Source of the DNA: Actinomycetes bacterium
Lineage (GTDB): Bacteria; Actinomycetota; Acidimicrobiia; Acidimicrobiales; JAKAOS01
Assembly: GCA_021795215.1 (NCBI GenBank)
Contig: JAJYPS010000005.1
Coordinates: 1-46,448, forward strand
Reading direction: 5' to 3'
Length of the DNA: 46,448 bases
Positions within the stretch are counted from its first letter, which is position 1, and each line of letters starts with the position of its first letter. The notes beneath the pieces are model-generated. The model ran no database searches, was not told the DNA's origin, and saw nothing but the letters and a program-made list of their open reading frames with translations. The position numbers and the translations under genes are program-made. Below are positions 1 through 8,021 of this stretch, in pieces.

Positions 1-69
1 GAGGAGCAGTTGAGCCGCTGCGTCGAGATGGCCGGCGAGGCCATCGGGTCACTGGCAGCAGGAAGCTAG
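1..69 (+). CDS. C-terminal end of an unidentified protein (partial)
   Basis: An open frame enters from the left edge and ends at a TAG at 67-69. Only about 22 residues are visible (it ends AIGSLAAGS), which is too little to identify the protein. The frame has actinobacterial codon use. Its stop overlaps the stop of the convergent gene that follows by a few bases, which is common in dense genomes. Function unknown. Confidence 0.5.
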   Translation, partial: EEQLSRCVEMAGEAIGSLAAGS

Positions 70-941
70 ACCCGTCGGGGCCATCCCGGCACGCCGCCTT
101 CGCGGCCGGCCGCCGTCGTGCTGGCCTGCCGCGTCAGGCCGGACTCGCCATCGGGTAGCTTCCTGGTGAGCCGCCTCAGCAGCTGGGCATCCTCGTCGTC
201 CAGGCGGGCTCGGGCGTCCGGCCGACGCCTGCCGCTACGCTGGCCGAGCACCTCCAGGTTGTGCTCCGCCGCCGATACTTGAGCTTGGAGCTGGTTGTTT
301 CGCTCCGCCAGCTCCCCCTTTTCCGCCCGAAGCTTCGCAAGCTCGCGCTCCAGCGATGCGACGGTCCGTTCCAGGTTCACGATCTTTCGTTGCGCCATGC
401 CCGCACCGCCAGCCGGACGCTCCTCGCCCCCGAGCCTGCCTGCGAGCGTCCGTGCGACTGCCTTCAGTAAACTGGAAGCCAGTTCGTCGTAGTCGAGCGC
501 ACCCTCCAGCTCGCGGACCGCGCTCTCTCGCGGGGCCGCCGCTTCCTCGCCGGCGTTCCTCTCGCCCCCGTTGCTGCCTGCATTCGCCGTCCGTAGACCT
601 TCCCCGGGGGAATGCGCCCCTTGCGGAGCGAAGCTTGTTTGCGGCTGCGGCGAAGCACTGGGCACGCCAGCAGCAGGTCCCAGCTGGATGCTGTAAGTCC
701 GCCTCCCTCTGACGTGACGTTCAATCAGCTGACCCTGGTCCATTGCGGCAAGCATCTGCGTGAATGCGCCCGTCGAGCCCGAAAAGCCCAACGCATCTCT
801 CAGTTTGCGATTGGCATGACCGCTCGGATCGGTCACGACTCCGGCAGAAGCGAGGTAAGTGAGTATCTGCGCTCGGGTTCTGGACGCGAGCGGCGTAGTT
901 GTGGACAATTCAGTGCTAGCCACGGGCTGACCTCGACTCAT
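66..941 (-). CDS. Winged-helix protein with C-terminal coiled coil
   Basis: A 291-residue protein I cannot assign to a named family. Residues ~20-90 look like a winged helix-turn-helix: helices around RTRAQILTYLASAG, a helix containing NRKLRDALGFSGSTGAF, then a wing near RGRRTYSIQL. Residues ~95-165 are low-complexity and rich in G, A, E and N. Residues ~180-235 form a clear heptad coiled coil (LERTVASLERELAKLRAEK). The tail is basic. The layout suggests a dimeric DNA-binding protein, but that is inference. It stands alone, convergent with the gene at the left edge. The ATG at 941 is the first start before the winged helix. Confidence 0.65.
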   Translation of the reverse strand: MSRGQPVASTELSTTTPLASRTRAQILTYLASAGVVTDPSGHANRKLRDALGFSGSTGAFTQMLAAMDQGQLIERHVRGRRTYSIQLGPAAGVPSASPQPQTSFAPQGAHSPGEGLRTANAGSNGGERNAGEEAAAPRESAVRELEGALDYDELASSLLKAVARTLAGRLGGEERPAGGAGMAQRKIVNLERTVASLERELAKLRAEKGELAERNNQLQAQVSAAEHNLEVLGQRSGRRRPDARARLDDEDAQLLRRLTRKLPDGESGLTRQASTTAAGREGGVPGWPRRV

Positions 942-1235
942 CAGTGTTCTACAAGTGGTTTCCTAGCGTAACCGCTCTTTTGCGATACTCGGCAACGCGG
1001 CAGTGCCGTGGCTCACGTTTAGGAAGGTCACGTTGATGCAATAAGTGTTACCAAACTAGGCTTTGGGCCACCTTGCACCGCAATCATTCGCAATGAATGT
1101 TGCACTTCGGGGGAGCGGTAGGTTGGGAACGGAGCGCAGGAAGCGCAGCTTGGAAGCGCTGCGCGAGAAGCGGAGCGCAGGGAACGGGAGCGTAGGAAGG
1201 GCAACACGACCGTGCCACACCCGGTGGCGAACCGT
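942..1235. other. Intergenic stretch with short inverted and degenerate repeats
   Basis: No gene is visible. Positions 1080-1103 hold an imperfect palindrome (GCAATCATTC, then GAATGTTGC), which could be an operator. Positions 1143-1149 and 1158-1164 form a 7-bp stem (GCGCAGC / GCTGCGC). From ~1128 to 1200 the plus strand is purine-rich, with degenerate copies of GGAGCGCAGG(G)AA. This lies between the upstream end of the winged-helix gene and the 3' end of the phosphatase gene, so it could hold the promoter of the former and a terminator for the latter. Neither is proven. Confidence 0.4.
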
Positions 1236-2537
1236 TTACCGATCGGCGACGCCGATCACCAAGAGGGCAGCGTCGTCGGATTGGACCAGGTGTCCGGTGT
1301 CGAACAGGCTGACCAGGTCGCCGGCCATCGTCTCGGCTGACCGGTGCATGCCGTCGGACAGGAGGCGGTCGAATCCCGACTCTTCCAGCAGCAGGCCCGT
1401 CTCCCTCCGGCGAGCCTCCGGAAACCCGTCGGTGAACATTACGACCGTGTCTCCGTCGTGGAGCCGTTCCGCCGCACCCTCGAAGGTTGCCTCCTGGAAG
1501 AGACCCAGGGCGGTGCCCTTCACGGGGAGAGACCTGCATCGCCCGTCTGCGCCGACGATACGTGGAGCCGGATGGCCACCGCTTGCAGCGTCGACGGTCC
1601 AGACGCCGCCTTCCAACGTGAGCACCGCCAGGCACAGGGTGCAGAACCGGGCCATGCCTTCCGACGAGAGAGGGTCGTCTGCAAACTCGATCATAAGTCC
1701 CTGGTTCACCCGCCGCAGGACTTCCACCGGTTCGGTCTCGTGAACCGCATCGGCCCGGACCGCATAGCGGGCGGCGGCTGTTGCCGCCGCAGCCCGTGGA
1801 CCCTTCCCGCATACGTCCCCCACGACGAACGCCCACTTGCCGTCACCGAGGGGGAACACGTCGTAGAAGTCGCCCCCGACCGCCTCCGGCCCGGCCGGTC
1901 GGTAGGCAGAGGCCAGTGAGAGTCCCCGGATGACGGGAAGCCTGGGAGGCATCAGGCTGGCTTGCAGGGTGGTCGCCAGCGCCTGTGCCTGACGCTGCTC
2001 CTGCTCCGCCCTCAGTACCGTGCGGATCGCCGACAGGCGCAGCTCCATCTCGTCCATGACTACTGCCGCGAGCTCCGAGAGGAGCTCCGTCTCCTTCGGC
2101 CCGATCTGGCGCGGTCGATAGTCCAGCACACAAAGTGTGCCCAGGTTGTGGCCCTCCCGCGTCGTCAGTGGCGCGGCGGCGTAGAACCTGAAGCCCGCTT
2201 CCCCCGCGACCAGTGGGTTGGTCAGAGCCGTGGGGTCCAGTGTGGTGTCCGGCAGGACGTACGGCTTGCCGTGGAGGATCGCAGAGGCGCAGAGTCCGGG
2301 GCTGCGAGGCACCTGTTCGGCATCCACGCCGTACCGGGACTTGAACCAGATCCTGTCCTGGTCCACCAGGCTGACGATGGACACCGGCACGTCGAACAGC
2401 CGGGCGGCCAGGGAGGTGATCCGGTCGAACGCGCCGTCCGGCGGAGTGTCGAGAACTCGATAACGTCGAAGGGCGGCCAGGCGCTCGAGCTCACGGCTGG
2501 TCACGGGATTGTCCGATCCCACGCCCAGACCCGTCAT
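1236..2537 (-). CDS. GAF-domain PP2C/SpoIIE-type serine phosphatase
   Basis: A predicted cytoplasmic phosphatase of the RsbU/SpoIIE class (433 aa). Enzymes of this class act on phosphoserine or phosphothreonine in anti-sigma antagonist proteins. Residues ~30-160 are a GAF sensor domain (LFDVPVSIVSLVDQDRIWFK). Residues ~150-190 are a helical linker. The linker LQASLMPPRLP precedes the PP2C domain, as is usual in RsbU-type proteins. Metal-binding motifs are present: GGDFYDVF (~221), GDVCGKG (~240), MFTDGFPEA and SDDAALLVIG near the end. The ATG at 2537 is preferred because the GAF domain begins soon after it. The open frame further upstream has no domain character and overlaps the divergent small gene. 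No sigma or anti-sigma partner lies next to it. Confidence 0.88.
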   Translation of the reverse strand: MTGLGVGSDNPVTSRELERLAALRRYRVLDTPPDGAFDRITSLAARLFDVPVSIVSLVDQDRIWFKSRYGVDAEQVPRSPGLCASAILHGKPYVLPDTTLDPTALTNPLVAGEAGFRFYAAAPLTTREGHNLGTLCVLDYRPRQIGPKETELLSELAAVVMDEMELRLSAIRTVLRAEQEQRQAQALATTLQASLMPPRLPVIRGLSLASAYRPAGPEAVGGDFYDVFPLGDGKWAFVVGDVCGKGPRAAAATAAARYAVRADAVHETEPVEVLRRVNQGLMIEFADDPLSSEGMARFCTLCLAVLTLEGGVWTVDAASGGHPAPRIVGADGRCRSLPVKGTALGLFQEATFEGAAERLHDGDTVVMFTDGFPEARRRETGLLLEESGFDRLLSDGMHRSAETMAGDLVSLFDTGHLVQSDDAALLVIGVADR

Positions 2538-2633
2538 GGCGCCCCGCTCGACGCTCCGCGGCAGTTCGGGATCCGGCCAAGGGCGCCACCGCACTTCGCG
2601 GAAGTACTGTCGAGTGACGGGGAGGATGGCCAA

Positions 2634-2936
2634 GTGAACGTTCGGATGTTCGTCACCGGAGTGCTGGTGGCCATAGTGGTGCTGGTCGCGGCCGGCTCGG
2701 TGGGAGGCCCGAACGCACTCGCCGCGGGCGCCATAGTCGTGGTCGTCGGTGTGGCCGTCCTTGCGGTGCTGACGGGACTGGGCAAGCTGGGAAGACGAGG
2801 CAAGCCGGGAAAGATGGGCGGTCCCATCGGCGGCACGGGTCCCGGAGGGACCTCCTCCGGACCGACCGGACAAAGCGGCGTGTCCCCCAATGTCCGGCAC
2901 CGCAACGGACGGCGGCCGACACCACCTTCCGATTGA
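2634..2936 (+). CDS. Small two-helix membrane protein, function unknown
   Basis: A 100-residue protein starting at GTG 2634, with a GGAGG ribosome-binding site at 2621-2625. Two hydrophobic segments (VTGVLVAIVVLVAAG and AAGAIVVVVGVAVLAVLTG) are joined by a short loop. A Gly/Pro-rich basic tail follows, with repeats of the GKMGGPIGGTGPGG type. It is divergent from the phosphatase gene, with starts about 97 bp apart. I do not recognise a family. The good ribosome-binding site and clean hydrophobic pattern support a real gene. Confidence 0.6.
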   Translation: MNVRMFVTGVLVAIVVLVAAGSVGGPNALAAGAIVVVVGVAVLAVLTGLGKLGRRGKPGKMGGPIGGTGPGGTSSGPTGQSGVSPNVRHRNGRRPTPPSD

Positions 2937-3102
2937 AGCGAACCGCAACGGGACGATCCTGCTCCGAGGTCGTGCTCGGCTGCTCCCCGTCCGCCATCGG
3001 CTCCGGGGCCGTGCTCGCCCGTTGCCTCGGGTGCCGGCGGCTCCCGTCGAAGGTCCCATCCAACTGCCGACGCACCGGCCCACCGCGGAGCCTGCCGACG
3101 CA

Positions 3103-3858
3103 TCAGACCAGGAATGCCAGGTGTCCGAGTCCGGCGGCTTGGAGCCCGCTCTGCACGGTCACCGTCACGAGCGTCATCTTGTCGAGCATCAGCAGCACAC
3201 CCAGCCCGCCCATCACCAGCGCCGACGAGATCGTGATCGACTGGAAGTGCCGGCGCACCCAGCCGAAGAGAGAAGCCAGCCGCCCTGCGGCAAGACCCGT
3301 CGCCAAGAAGCAGAGGCCCAGCCCCAGGGCGTAACTGGCCAGCAGCGTCGCTCCTCGCAGCGCGTTGCCCGACGTGCCCGCAACCGCCAGCACCGCCGCC
3401 AGCACCGGCCCGCTGCAGGCGGTCCACCCGAAACCGAACGCGGCACCTGCGATCGGGGCCGCGAAGCGGCCGAAGCGTGACGGCGACAAGTGGATGCGCA
3501 GCTCCCCCTGGAGCCAGGGCAGACGGACCACGTTGCCGAGGATCATCACCAGTGCCATCGCGACGACCACAACCCCTGACAGCCTCGTCAGCAGCACCTT
3601 GTCCGACTGCAGCACCCGTCCGACCATCGTCGCCGACAGGCCCAGCAGGACGAACACGGTGCCGAACCCGGCAACGAACAGGGCGGTGCCCGAGACGATC
3701 CGTCGCATCTGCGCGCCGCCCGCTCCGTTGACTTCCGCCACCTCGAGCCCTGTCACGACGGACAGGTAGGCGGGGACCAAGGGCAGGACGCAAGGGGACA
3801 GGAACGAGATGACGCCTCCACCGAAGGCGATGAGATAGGCGAGCAGTCCCGATATCAC
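3103..3858 (-). CDS. ccdA: CcdA-type thiol-disulfide transporter
   Basis: A membrane protein of the CcdA/DsbD transmembrane family (about 251 aa). It passes electrons from cytoplasmic thioredoxin across the membrane, usually for cytochrome c maturation or extracytoplasmic thiol reduction. About six hydrophobic helices are visible. The two signature cysteines lie in SFLSPCVLPLVPAYL near the N-terminus and GWTACSGPVLAAVL in the middle. There is no thioredoxin domain, so it is the short form. GTG 3858 was chosen because it lies just before the first helix. Another GTG at 3894 is in frame, and a GGAGGA at 3881-3886 sits between them, so the start is unsure. No resA or ccsAB genes adjoin it. Confidence 0.88.
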   Translation of the reverse strand: MISGLLAYLIAFGGGVISFLSPCVLPLVPAYLSVVTGLEVAEVNGAGGAQMRRIVSGTALFVAGFGTVFVLLGLSATMVGRVLQSDKVLLTRLSGVVVVAMALVMILGNVVRLPWLQGELRIHLSPSRFGRFAAPIAGAAFGFGWTACSGPVLAAVLAVAGTSGNALRGATLLASYALGLGLCFLATGLAAGRLASLFGWVRRHFQSITISSALVMGGLGVLLMLDKMTLVTVTVQSGLQAAGLGHLAFLV

Positions 3859-3961
3859 GCACAGATCGTATCGAACGGTCTCCTCCGAGAACACCGCGCA
3901 TTCTGGTCTCGAACGGCTGTCGAGGCCGCCGGCCGGCTGGTGGGCCTCGTAGACTGCCGGT

Positions 3962-4567
3962 GTGGGCGTGGCTAAGTACGCAGACGCCGAAAGGCCGATA
4001 GCCGCTCTCCTGACCCTTCCGAACGGAATCTCACTGGTGCGCCTGGGATGCGTTCCTCTCCTGGGATGGTTGCTGCTCGGAGGGGAGCCGATGCACGCGG
4101 CCCTTCTCCTGGGGCTCCTGGGAGCCACCGACTGGGTGGACGGGTACCTGGCTCGCCGGCTGGGGCAGGTGTCGATGGTGGGCAAGGTCCTCGATCCCGC
4201 CGCAGACCGGGCTCTGCTGGGAGTGGCGCTGATCGGGTCGCTCCTGACCGGCTACGTCCCCATGTGGCTGGGGGAGCTGATGCTGGCGAGAGAGAGCCTG
4301 GTGTCGGCGGGGACCGTCACGCTGGCGTTCGTGAGGGCGCCGCGGGTGGACGTGGTGTGGGAGGGGAAAGCCGGTACGTTTGCTCTGATGGTGGCGTTGC
4401 CCCTCTTCCTGGTCGCGCATTCTGCGGTGTCCTGGAGCCGGACGGCCGGGTCCCTGGCGTGGGTGGCAACGGCAGTGGGGCTGACCATGGGCTGGGCCGC
4501 CGTCGCGGCGTATATTCCGAGAGCGCTCCGATCGTTGGGGCAGGCACAGATCTGGAGGGGTCGATGA
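3962..4567 (+). CDS. CDP-alcohol phosphatidyltransferase (PgsA-like)
   Basis: An integral membrane enzyme of about 201 aa that joins a CDP-activated lipid to an alcohol. The family signature DG-x2-AR-x8-G-x3-D-x3-D is complete: DGYLARRLGQ, then GKVLDPAAD. Several hydrophobic helices follow. Substrate choice (glycerol-3-phosphate, inositol phosphate or another alcohol) cannot be read from the sequence. The GTG start lies about 103 bp from the divergent ccdA start. Its TGA overlaps the ATG of the nucleotidyltransferase fusion gene (ATGA), so the two are probably translationally coupled. That suggests work in envelope lipid or glycolipid synthesis. Confidence 0.85.
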   Translation: MGVAKYADAERPIAALLTLPNGISLVRLGCVPLLGWLLLGGEPMHAALLLGLLGATDWVDGYLARRLGQVSMVGKVLDPAADRALLGVALIGSLLTGYVPMWLGELMLARESLVSAGTVTLAFVRAPRVDVVWEGKAGTFALMVALPLFLVAHSAVSWSRTAGSLAWVATAVGLTMGWAAVAAYIPRALRSLGQAQIWRGR

Positions 4568-7089
4568 AGGCGGTGATCATGGCGGGGGGAGAGGGCACGA
4601 GACTGCGCCCGCTCACCTCCAACCAGCCGAAGCCGATGATCCCGATCGCGAACCGCCCCATGATGGAGCACGTCGTCCATCTGCTGGCTGCGAACGGGTT
4701 CGACGACATAGTCGTAACCGTCGCCTTCCTGGCCGACGCGGTCCGTAACTACTTCGGCGACGGCAGGGAGTTCGGTGTGAAGATGTCGTACGCCACCGAA
4801 GAGAGCCCTCTCGGGACGGCCGGCTCGGTGTTGAATGCGCGGGACCAGCTCACCGAGCGGTTCCTTGTCATCTCGGGCGACGTGGTGACCGACATCGACC
4901 TCTCGTCGGTGCTGGCGTTCCACGACGCCAACGACGCCATGGCGACGATCGCGCTGAAGGCCATGGAGAACCCTCTCGAGTTCGGGATCGTGATCACCCG
5001 TCCGGACGGGTCCATAGAGCGGTTCTTGGAGAAGCCGACGTGGGGACAGGTGTTCAGCGACACCGTCAACACCGGGGTGTACGTGCTGGAGCCGGAGGTG
5101 TTCGACTTCATCCCGGCGGGACGACCGGTCGACTTCTCGTCGGAGGTCTTCCCGGCGCTCCTCGACGCGGGGAAGCGGCTCTTCGGCTGCGTGGTGGAGG
5201 GCTACTGGGAGGATGTCGGTACGCTCGGCGCCTACCTCGCGGCCCATACGGACGTGCTGGACTCGAAAGCGGAGGTGGACATTCCCGGGTTCCGCCTCCG
5301 CCCGGGCGTGTGGTTGGGCGAAGGGGTCGAAGTCGATCCCAGTGCGGTCATCGAGGGTCCTGCGGTCATAGGCGACTATGCCCGCATAGGCGCCGGAGCC
5401 CGGCTCGGTCCGTACTCGGTGCTGGGGGCGAACGTGCGGGTGGGCCCCGAGGCAACTCTCGAACGATCGGTGGTTCACGACAACTGCCTGGTCGGACCCG
5501 CGGTGTCGCTCAGGGGATGCGTGATAGGGCGGTCGAGCGACCTGCGTCGCGGCGCTCGCTGCGAAGAGGGGGTCGTCCTCGGTGACCGCTGCCGGGTGGG
5601 AGCCGACGCGCTTCTGTCCGAGGGCGTGAAGGTCTACCCGTCGAAGACGGTCGAGAGGGGTGCGGTCGTCAACTCGTCCATCATCTGGGAGACGCGAGCG
5701 GCACGGAACCTCTTCGGCATGGGGGGCAGCGTTTCGGGTCTGGCGAACGTGGACATCAGCCCGGAGCTGGCGGTGCGCCTGTCGATGGCGTACGCGGCGA
5801 CGTTGCCGAAGGGCAGCCACGTGGTCACCTCTCGGGACACGAGCAGGGCGGCAAGGGTTCTCAAGCGGGCGATCATGGTGGGGCTGAACTGTTCGGGGGT
5901 GGACGTGGACGACCTCGAGGCCACGTCCATGCCGGTGACGCGGTTCGCCATACGCACCACTCGCGCGCAGGGCGGAGTGAGCGTGCGGCTGGCCCACGAG
6001 GACGCCCAGTCGGTCGTGATCCGGTTCCTGGACCCCGACGGCCTGGACATAGACGAGTCGGCTCAGCGCAAGATCGAGCGCCTGCTGAGCCGGGAGGACT
6101 TCAGGAGGGCACTGGCAGGGGAGATCGGGGACCTGGAGTTCCCGGCTCGCGTCCTGGAGCGGTACGTCGCGACCATAACTTCGGCGGTCGATCTTGCGCC
6201 GGTCAGGTCGGCCCGGTTCAAGCTGGTCGTCGACTACGCCTACGGCACGTCCAGCTTCGTGATGCCGAACGTGCTGGCGAAGCTGACGGCCGATGTGCTG
6301 GCGGTCAATCCCTATGCGGCGACGGCGCAGGCGATGGGCTTCGACAGGGGGGTTCAGACGGAGCGCGTCTCGGAGCTCGTGCGTTCCTCGGGAGCCCACG
6401 TCGGCGCCGTGATCGAGCCCGGGGGAGAGACCGTGGCGTTGGTGGACGACCTGGGGCGAGTGCTGAGCGACCGGGCTGCAGCTTTTGCGATGCTGCAGCT
6501 GGTTCTGGCCACCAGCGATTCTCCCAGGATCGCTTTTCCAGTCAGTGCCCCGGCGGCTGCGGCCGCCATGTGCGAGGCCGTCGGGGCGAAGGTGGTGTGG
6601 GCCAAGATGTCCACGTCACACCTCATGGAGCTTGCGACCAGCGGTGAAGTGGACTTCGCCGTCGGCCTGGACGGCGGCTTCATCTTCGCGGACGTACTGC
6701 CCGCTTACGACGCAGCGACCACGCTGGTCAAGCTGCTGTCGATGTCGGCGGAGACCGGTCTGAGGCTTTCGAAGCTGGCGGACATGGCGCCGGAGACGCA
6801 TCTGGTCCATCGCCGGGTCGGTACGCCGTGGGAGGCCAAGGGTCTCGTGATGCGGAGCGTGGTGGAGCTGGTCCACGGCGCCGAGCTGATCCTGATCGAC
6901 GGCGTGAAGATCCCCTTGGACGGTGGTTGGGTGCTCGTCATGCCGGACCCGGACGATCCCTACACGCATCTCTGGGTGGAGGCGGCGACCGCCGAAGCAG
7001 CCGCCGCAAGGGCCGTCGAATGGGCGTCCCGCATAGAAGGGATCATTTCTCCCTGGGCAAGTGGCGGACGTGCCGGTGCTCTGAGCTAG
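4564..7089 (+). CDS. Sugar-1-phosphate nucleotidyltransferase fused to a degenerate phosphomannomutase domain
   Basis: An 841-aa fusion. Residues 1-~235 are a nucleotidyltransferase of the mannose-1-phosphate guanylyltransferase type, with the nucleotide loop MAGGEGTRLRPLT and GEGTRLRPLTSNQPKPMIP. Residues ~250-370 are left-handed beta-helix hexapeptide repeats (VIEGPAVIGDYARIGAGA). Residues ~375-840 have the fold and length of a phosphohexomutase. However, the TASHNP serine loop, the DGDxDR metal loop and the RPSGTEP phosphate loop are not present: the matching places read GGVSVRLAHED, VGLDGGFIFAD and MPDPDDPYTH. The first domain is probably active and the mutase half is probably structural or regulatory. 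The start is ATG 4564, overlapping the previous stop. Confidence 0.88.
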   Translation: MKAVIMAGGEGTRLRPLTSNQPKPMIPIANRPMMEHVVHLLAANGFDDIVVTVAFLADAVRNYFGDGREFGVKMSYATEESPLGTAGSVLNARDQLTERFLVISGDVVTDIDLSSVLAFHDANDAMATIALKAMENPLEFGIVITRPDGSIERFLEKPTWGQVFSDTVNTGVYVLEPEVFDFIPAGRPVDFSSEVFPALLDAGKRLFGCVVEGYWEDVGTLGAYLAAHTDVLDSKAEVDIPGFRLRPGVWLGEGVEVDPSAVIEGPAVIGDYARIGAGARLGPYSVLGANVRVGPEATLERSVVHDNCLVGPAVSLRGCVIGRSSDLRRGARCEEGVVLGDRCRVGADALLSEGVKVYPSKTVERGAVVNSSIIWETRAARNLFGMGGSVSGLANVDISPELAVRLSMAYAATLPKGSHVVTSRDTSRAARVLKRAIMVGLNCSGVDVDDLEATSMPVTRFAIRTTRAQGGVSVRLAHEDAQSVVIRFLDPDGLDIDESAQRKIERLLSREDFRRALAGEIGDLEFPARVLERYVATITSAVDLAPVRSARFKLVVDYAYGTSSFVMPNVLAKLTADVLAVNPYAATAQAMGFDRGVQTERVSELVRSSGAHVGAVIEPGGETVALVDDLGRVLSDRAAAFAMLQLVLATSDSPRIAFPVSAPAAAAAMCEAVGAKVVWAKMSTSHLMELATSGEVDFAVGLDGGFIFADVLPAYDAATTLVKLLSMSAETGLRLSKLADMAPETHLVHRRVGTPWEAKGLVMRSVVELVHGAELILIDGVKIPLDGGWVLVMPDPDDPYTHLWVEAATAEAAAARAVEWASRIEGIISPWASGGRAGALS

Positions 7090-7099
7090 GGTGCCGCCG

Positions 7100-7480
7100 A
7101 TGAACGTGCCCGAAGGTCTCCGCTACACGTCTGATCACGAATGGAGCCGGATCGAGGACGGCAGGATACGAGTCGGCATCACCGACTACGCCCAGGACGC
7201 CCTCGGCGACGTGGTGTTCGTGCAACTGCCCAACGTGGGCGACAGCGTGGCCACATCGGCGGTCGTCGGAGAAGTCGAGTCCACGAAGTCCGTCTCGGAT
7301 CTCTATTCGCCTGTCGCCGGGGTGGTGGTGGAGGTCAACGCGAGCCTGGCGGACTCTCCGCAGCTGCTCAACGAGGACCCTTACGGAGAGGGTTGGGTCT
7401 GTGTCGTCGAGCCGTCCGATCCAGCCGAGGTGGAGGGCTTGCTCGACGCCGAGTCCTACCGTCAGCTGACTGCCGACTGA
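7100..7480 (+). CDS. gcvH: Glycine cleavage system H protein
   Basis: A lipoyl-carrier protein of about 126 aa. It shuttles the aminomethyl group between the P, T and L proteins of glycine cleavage. The lipoylated lysine is in VESTKSVSDLYSP, and the flanking strands (GITDYAQDALGDVVFVQLP, PYGEGWVCVVEP) match the family along the full length. ATG 7100 starts just before VPEGLRYTSDHEW; GTG 7091 is also in frame. No gcvP or gcvT is nearby. As in mycobacteria (Rv1826), the gene heads the garA-ftsR block, so its position is conserved rather than functional. Confidence 0.93.
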   Translation: MNVPEGLRYTSDHEWSRIEDGRIRVGITDYAQDALGDVVFVQLPNVGDSVATSAVVGEVESTKSVSDLYSPVAGVVVEVNASLADSPQLLNEDPYGEGWVCVVEPSDPAEVEGLLDAESYRQLTAD

Positions 7481-7531
7481 AGCGGTGCCCGAAGAAGCCC
7501 TTGCCCTGCCCGATCTCGATTCGGTACTACG

Positions 7532-8017
7532 GTGACTGACGTGTTCTGCAACAACTGTGGCCACCGGAATCCGGTCGATGCCAACTTCTGCTCCTCCTGT
7601 GGTGCTTCGCTCGCACTGGGTTCCGAGGACACGACGGTTACTTTCCAGCCGGTCGAGGGCGGCTTGGAGGGTGCCGAGGAGGAGCTGTCGGTGGCGGTCC
7701 CCGAGCTCGCGCCGGGCACCGGCATGCTGCTGGTCAAGAGAGGCCCGAACGCCGGATCCCGGTACGGGCTCGAGTCGTCCGTGACTCGGGCCGGTCGCCA
7801 TCCGGAGAGCGACATCTTCCTCGACGACATCACGGTGTCACGCCGTCATGCCGAGTTCCTGCGGAGCGGGGAGGGATACGTCGTCAAGGACGTAGGATCG
7901 TTGAACGGCACCTACCTGAACCGGGAGCGGATAGAGCAGGCCCCGCTCTCCGCTGGCGACGAGGTGCAGATCGGCAAGTTCAAGCTGGTGTTCATAGTTT
8001 CATCCCCGGAAGGGTGA
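7532..8017 (+). CDS. garA: GarA/OdhI-type FHA protein with N-terminal zinc ribbon
   Basis: A 161-aa regulator. Residues ~70-155 are a forkhead-associated domain almost collinear with mycobacterial Gar[53 protein letters not shown]. The N-terminal DTTVTF (Thr34/Thr35) matches the ETTSVF motif of GarA, which PknB/PknG phosphorylate. In the family, the unphosphorylated protein inhibits 2-oxoglutarate decarboxylase and glutamate dehydrogenase and stimulates glutamate synthase. The extra feature is a zinc ribbon with Cys6, Cys9, Cys20 and Cys23 (CNNCGH, FCSSCG), which M. tuberculosis GarA lacks. The start is GTG 7532. It lies between gcvH and ftsR, as in Rv1827. Confidence 0.92.
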   Translation: MTDVFCNNCGHRNPVDANFCSSCGASLALGSEDTTVTFQPVEGGLEGAEEELSVAVPELAPGTGMLLVKRGPNAGSRYGLESSVTRAGRHPESDIFLDDITVSRRHAEFLRSGEGYVVKDVGSLNGTYLNRERIEQAPLSAGDEVQIGKFKLVFIVSSPEG

Positions 8018-8021
8018 CACG

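Noticed and set aside
2538-3083. Upstream in-frame extension of the PP2C phosphatase (182 codons)
   Set aside because: It has no domain character, overlaps the divergent small membrane gene that has a good ribosome-binding site, and the GAF domain starts just after ATG 2537.
4048-4563. Upstream extension of the nucleotidyltransferase fusion
   Set aside because: It lies on the phosphatidyltransferase gene in another frame; the MKAVIMAGGEGTRLRP start is typical of the family.
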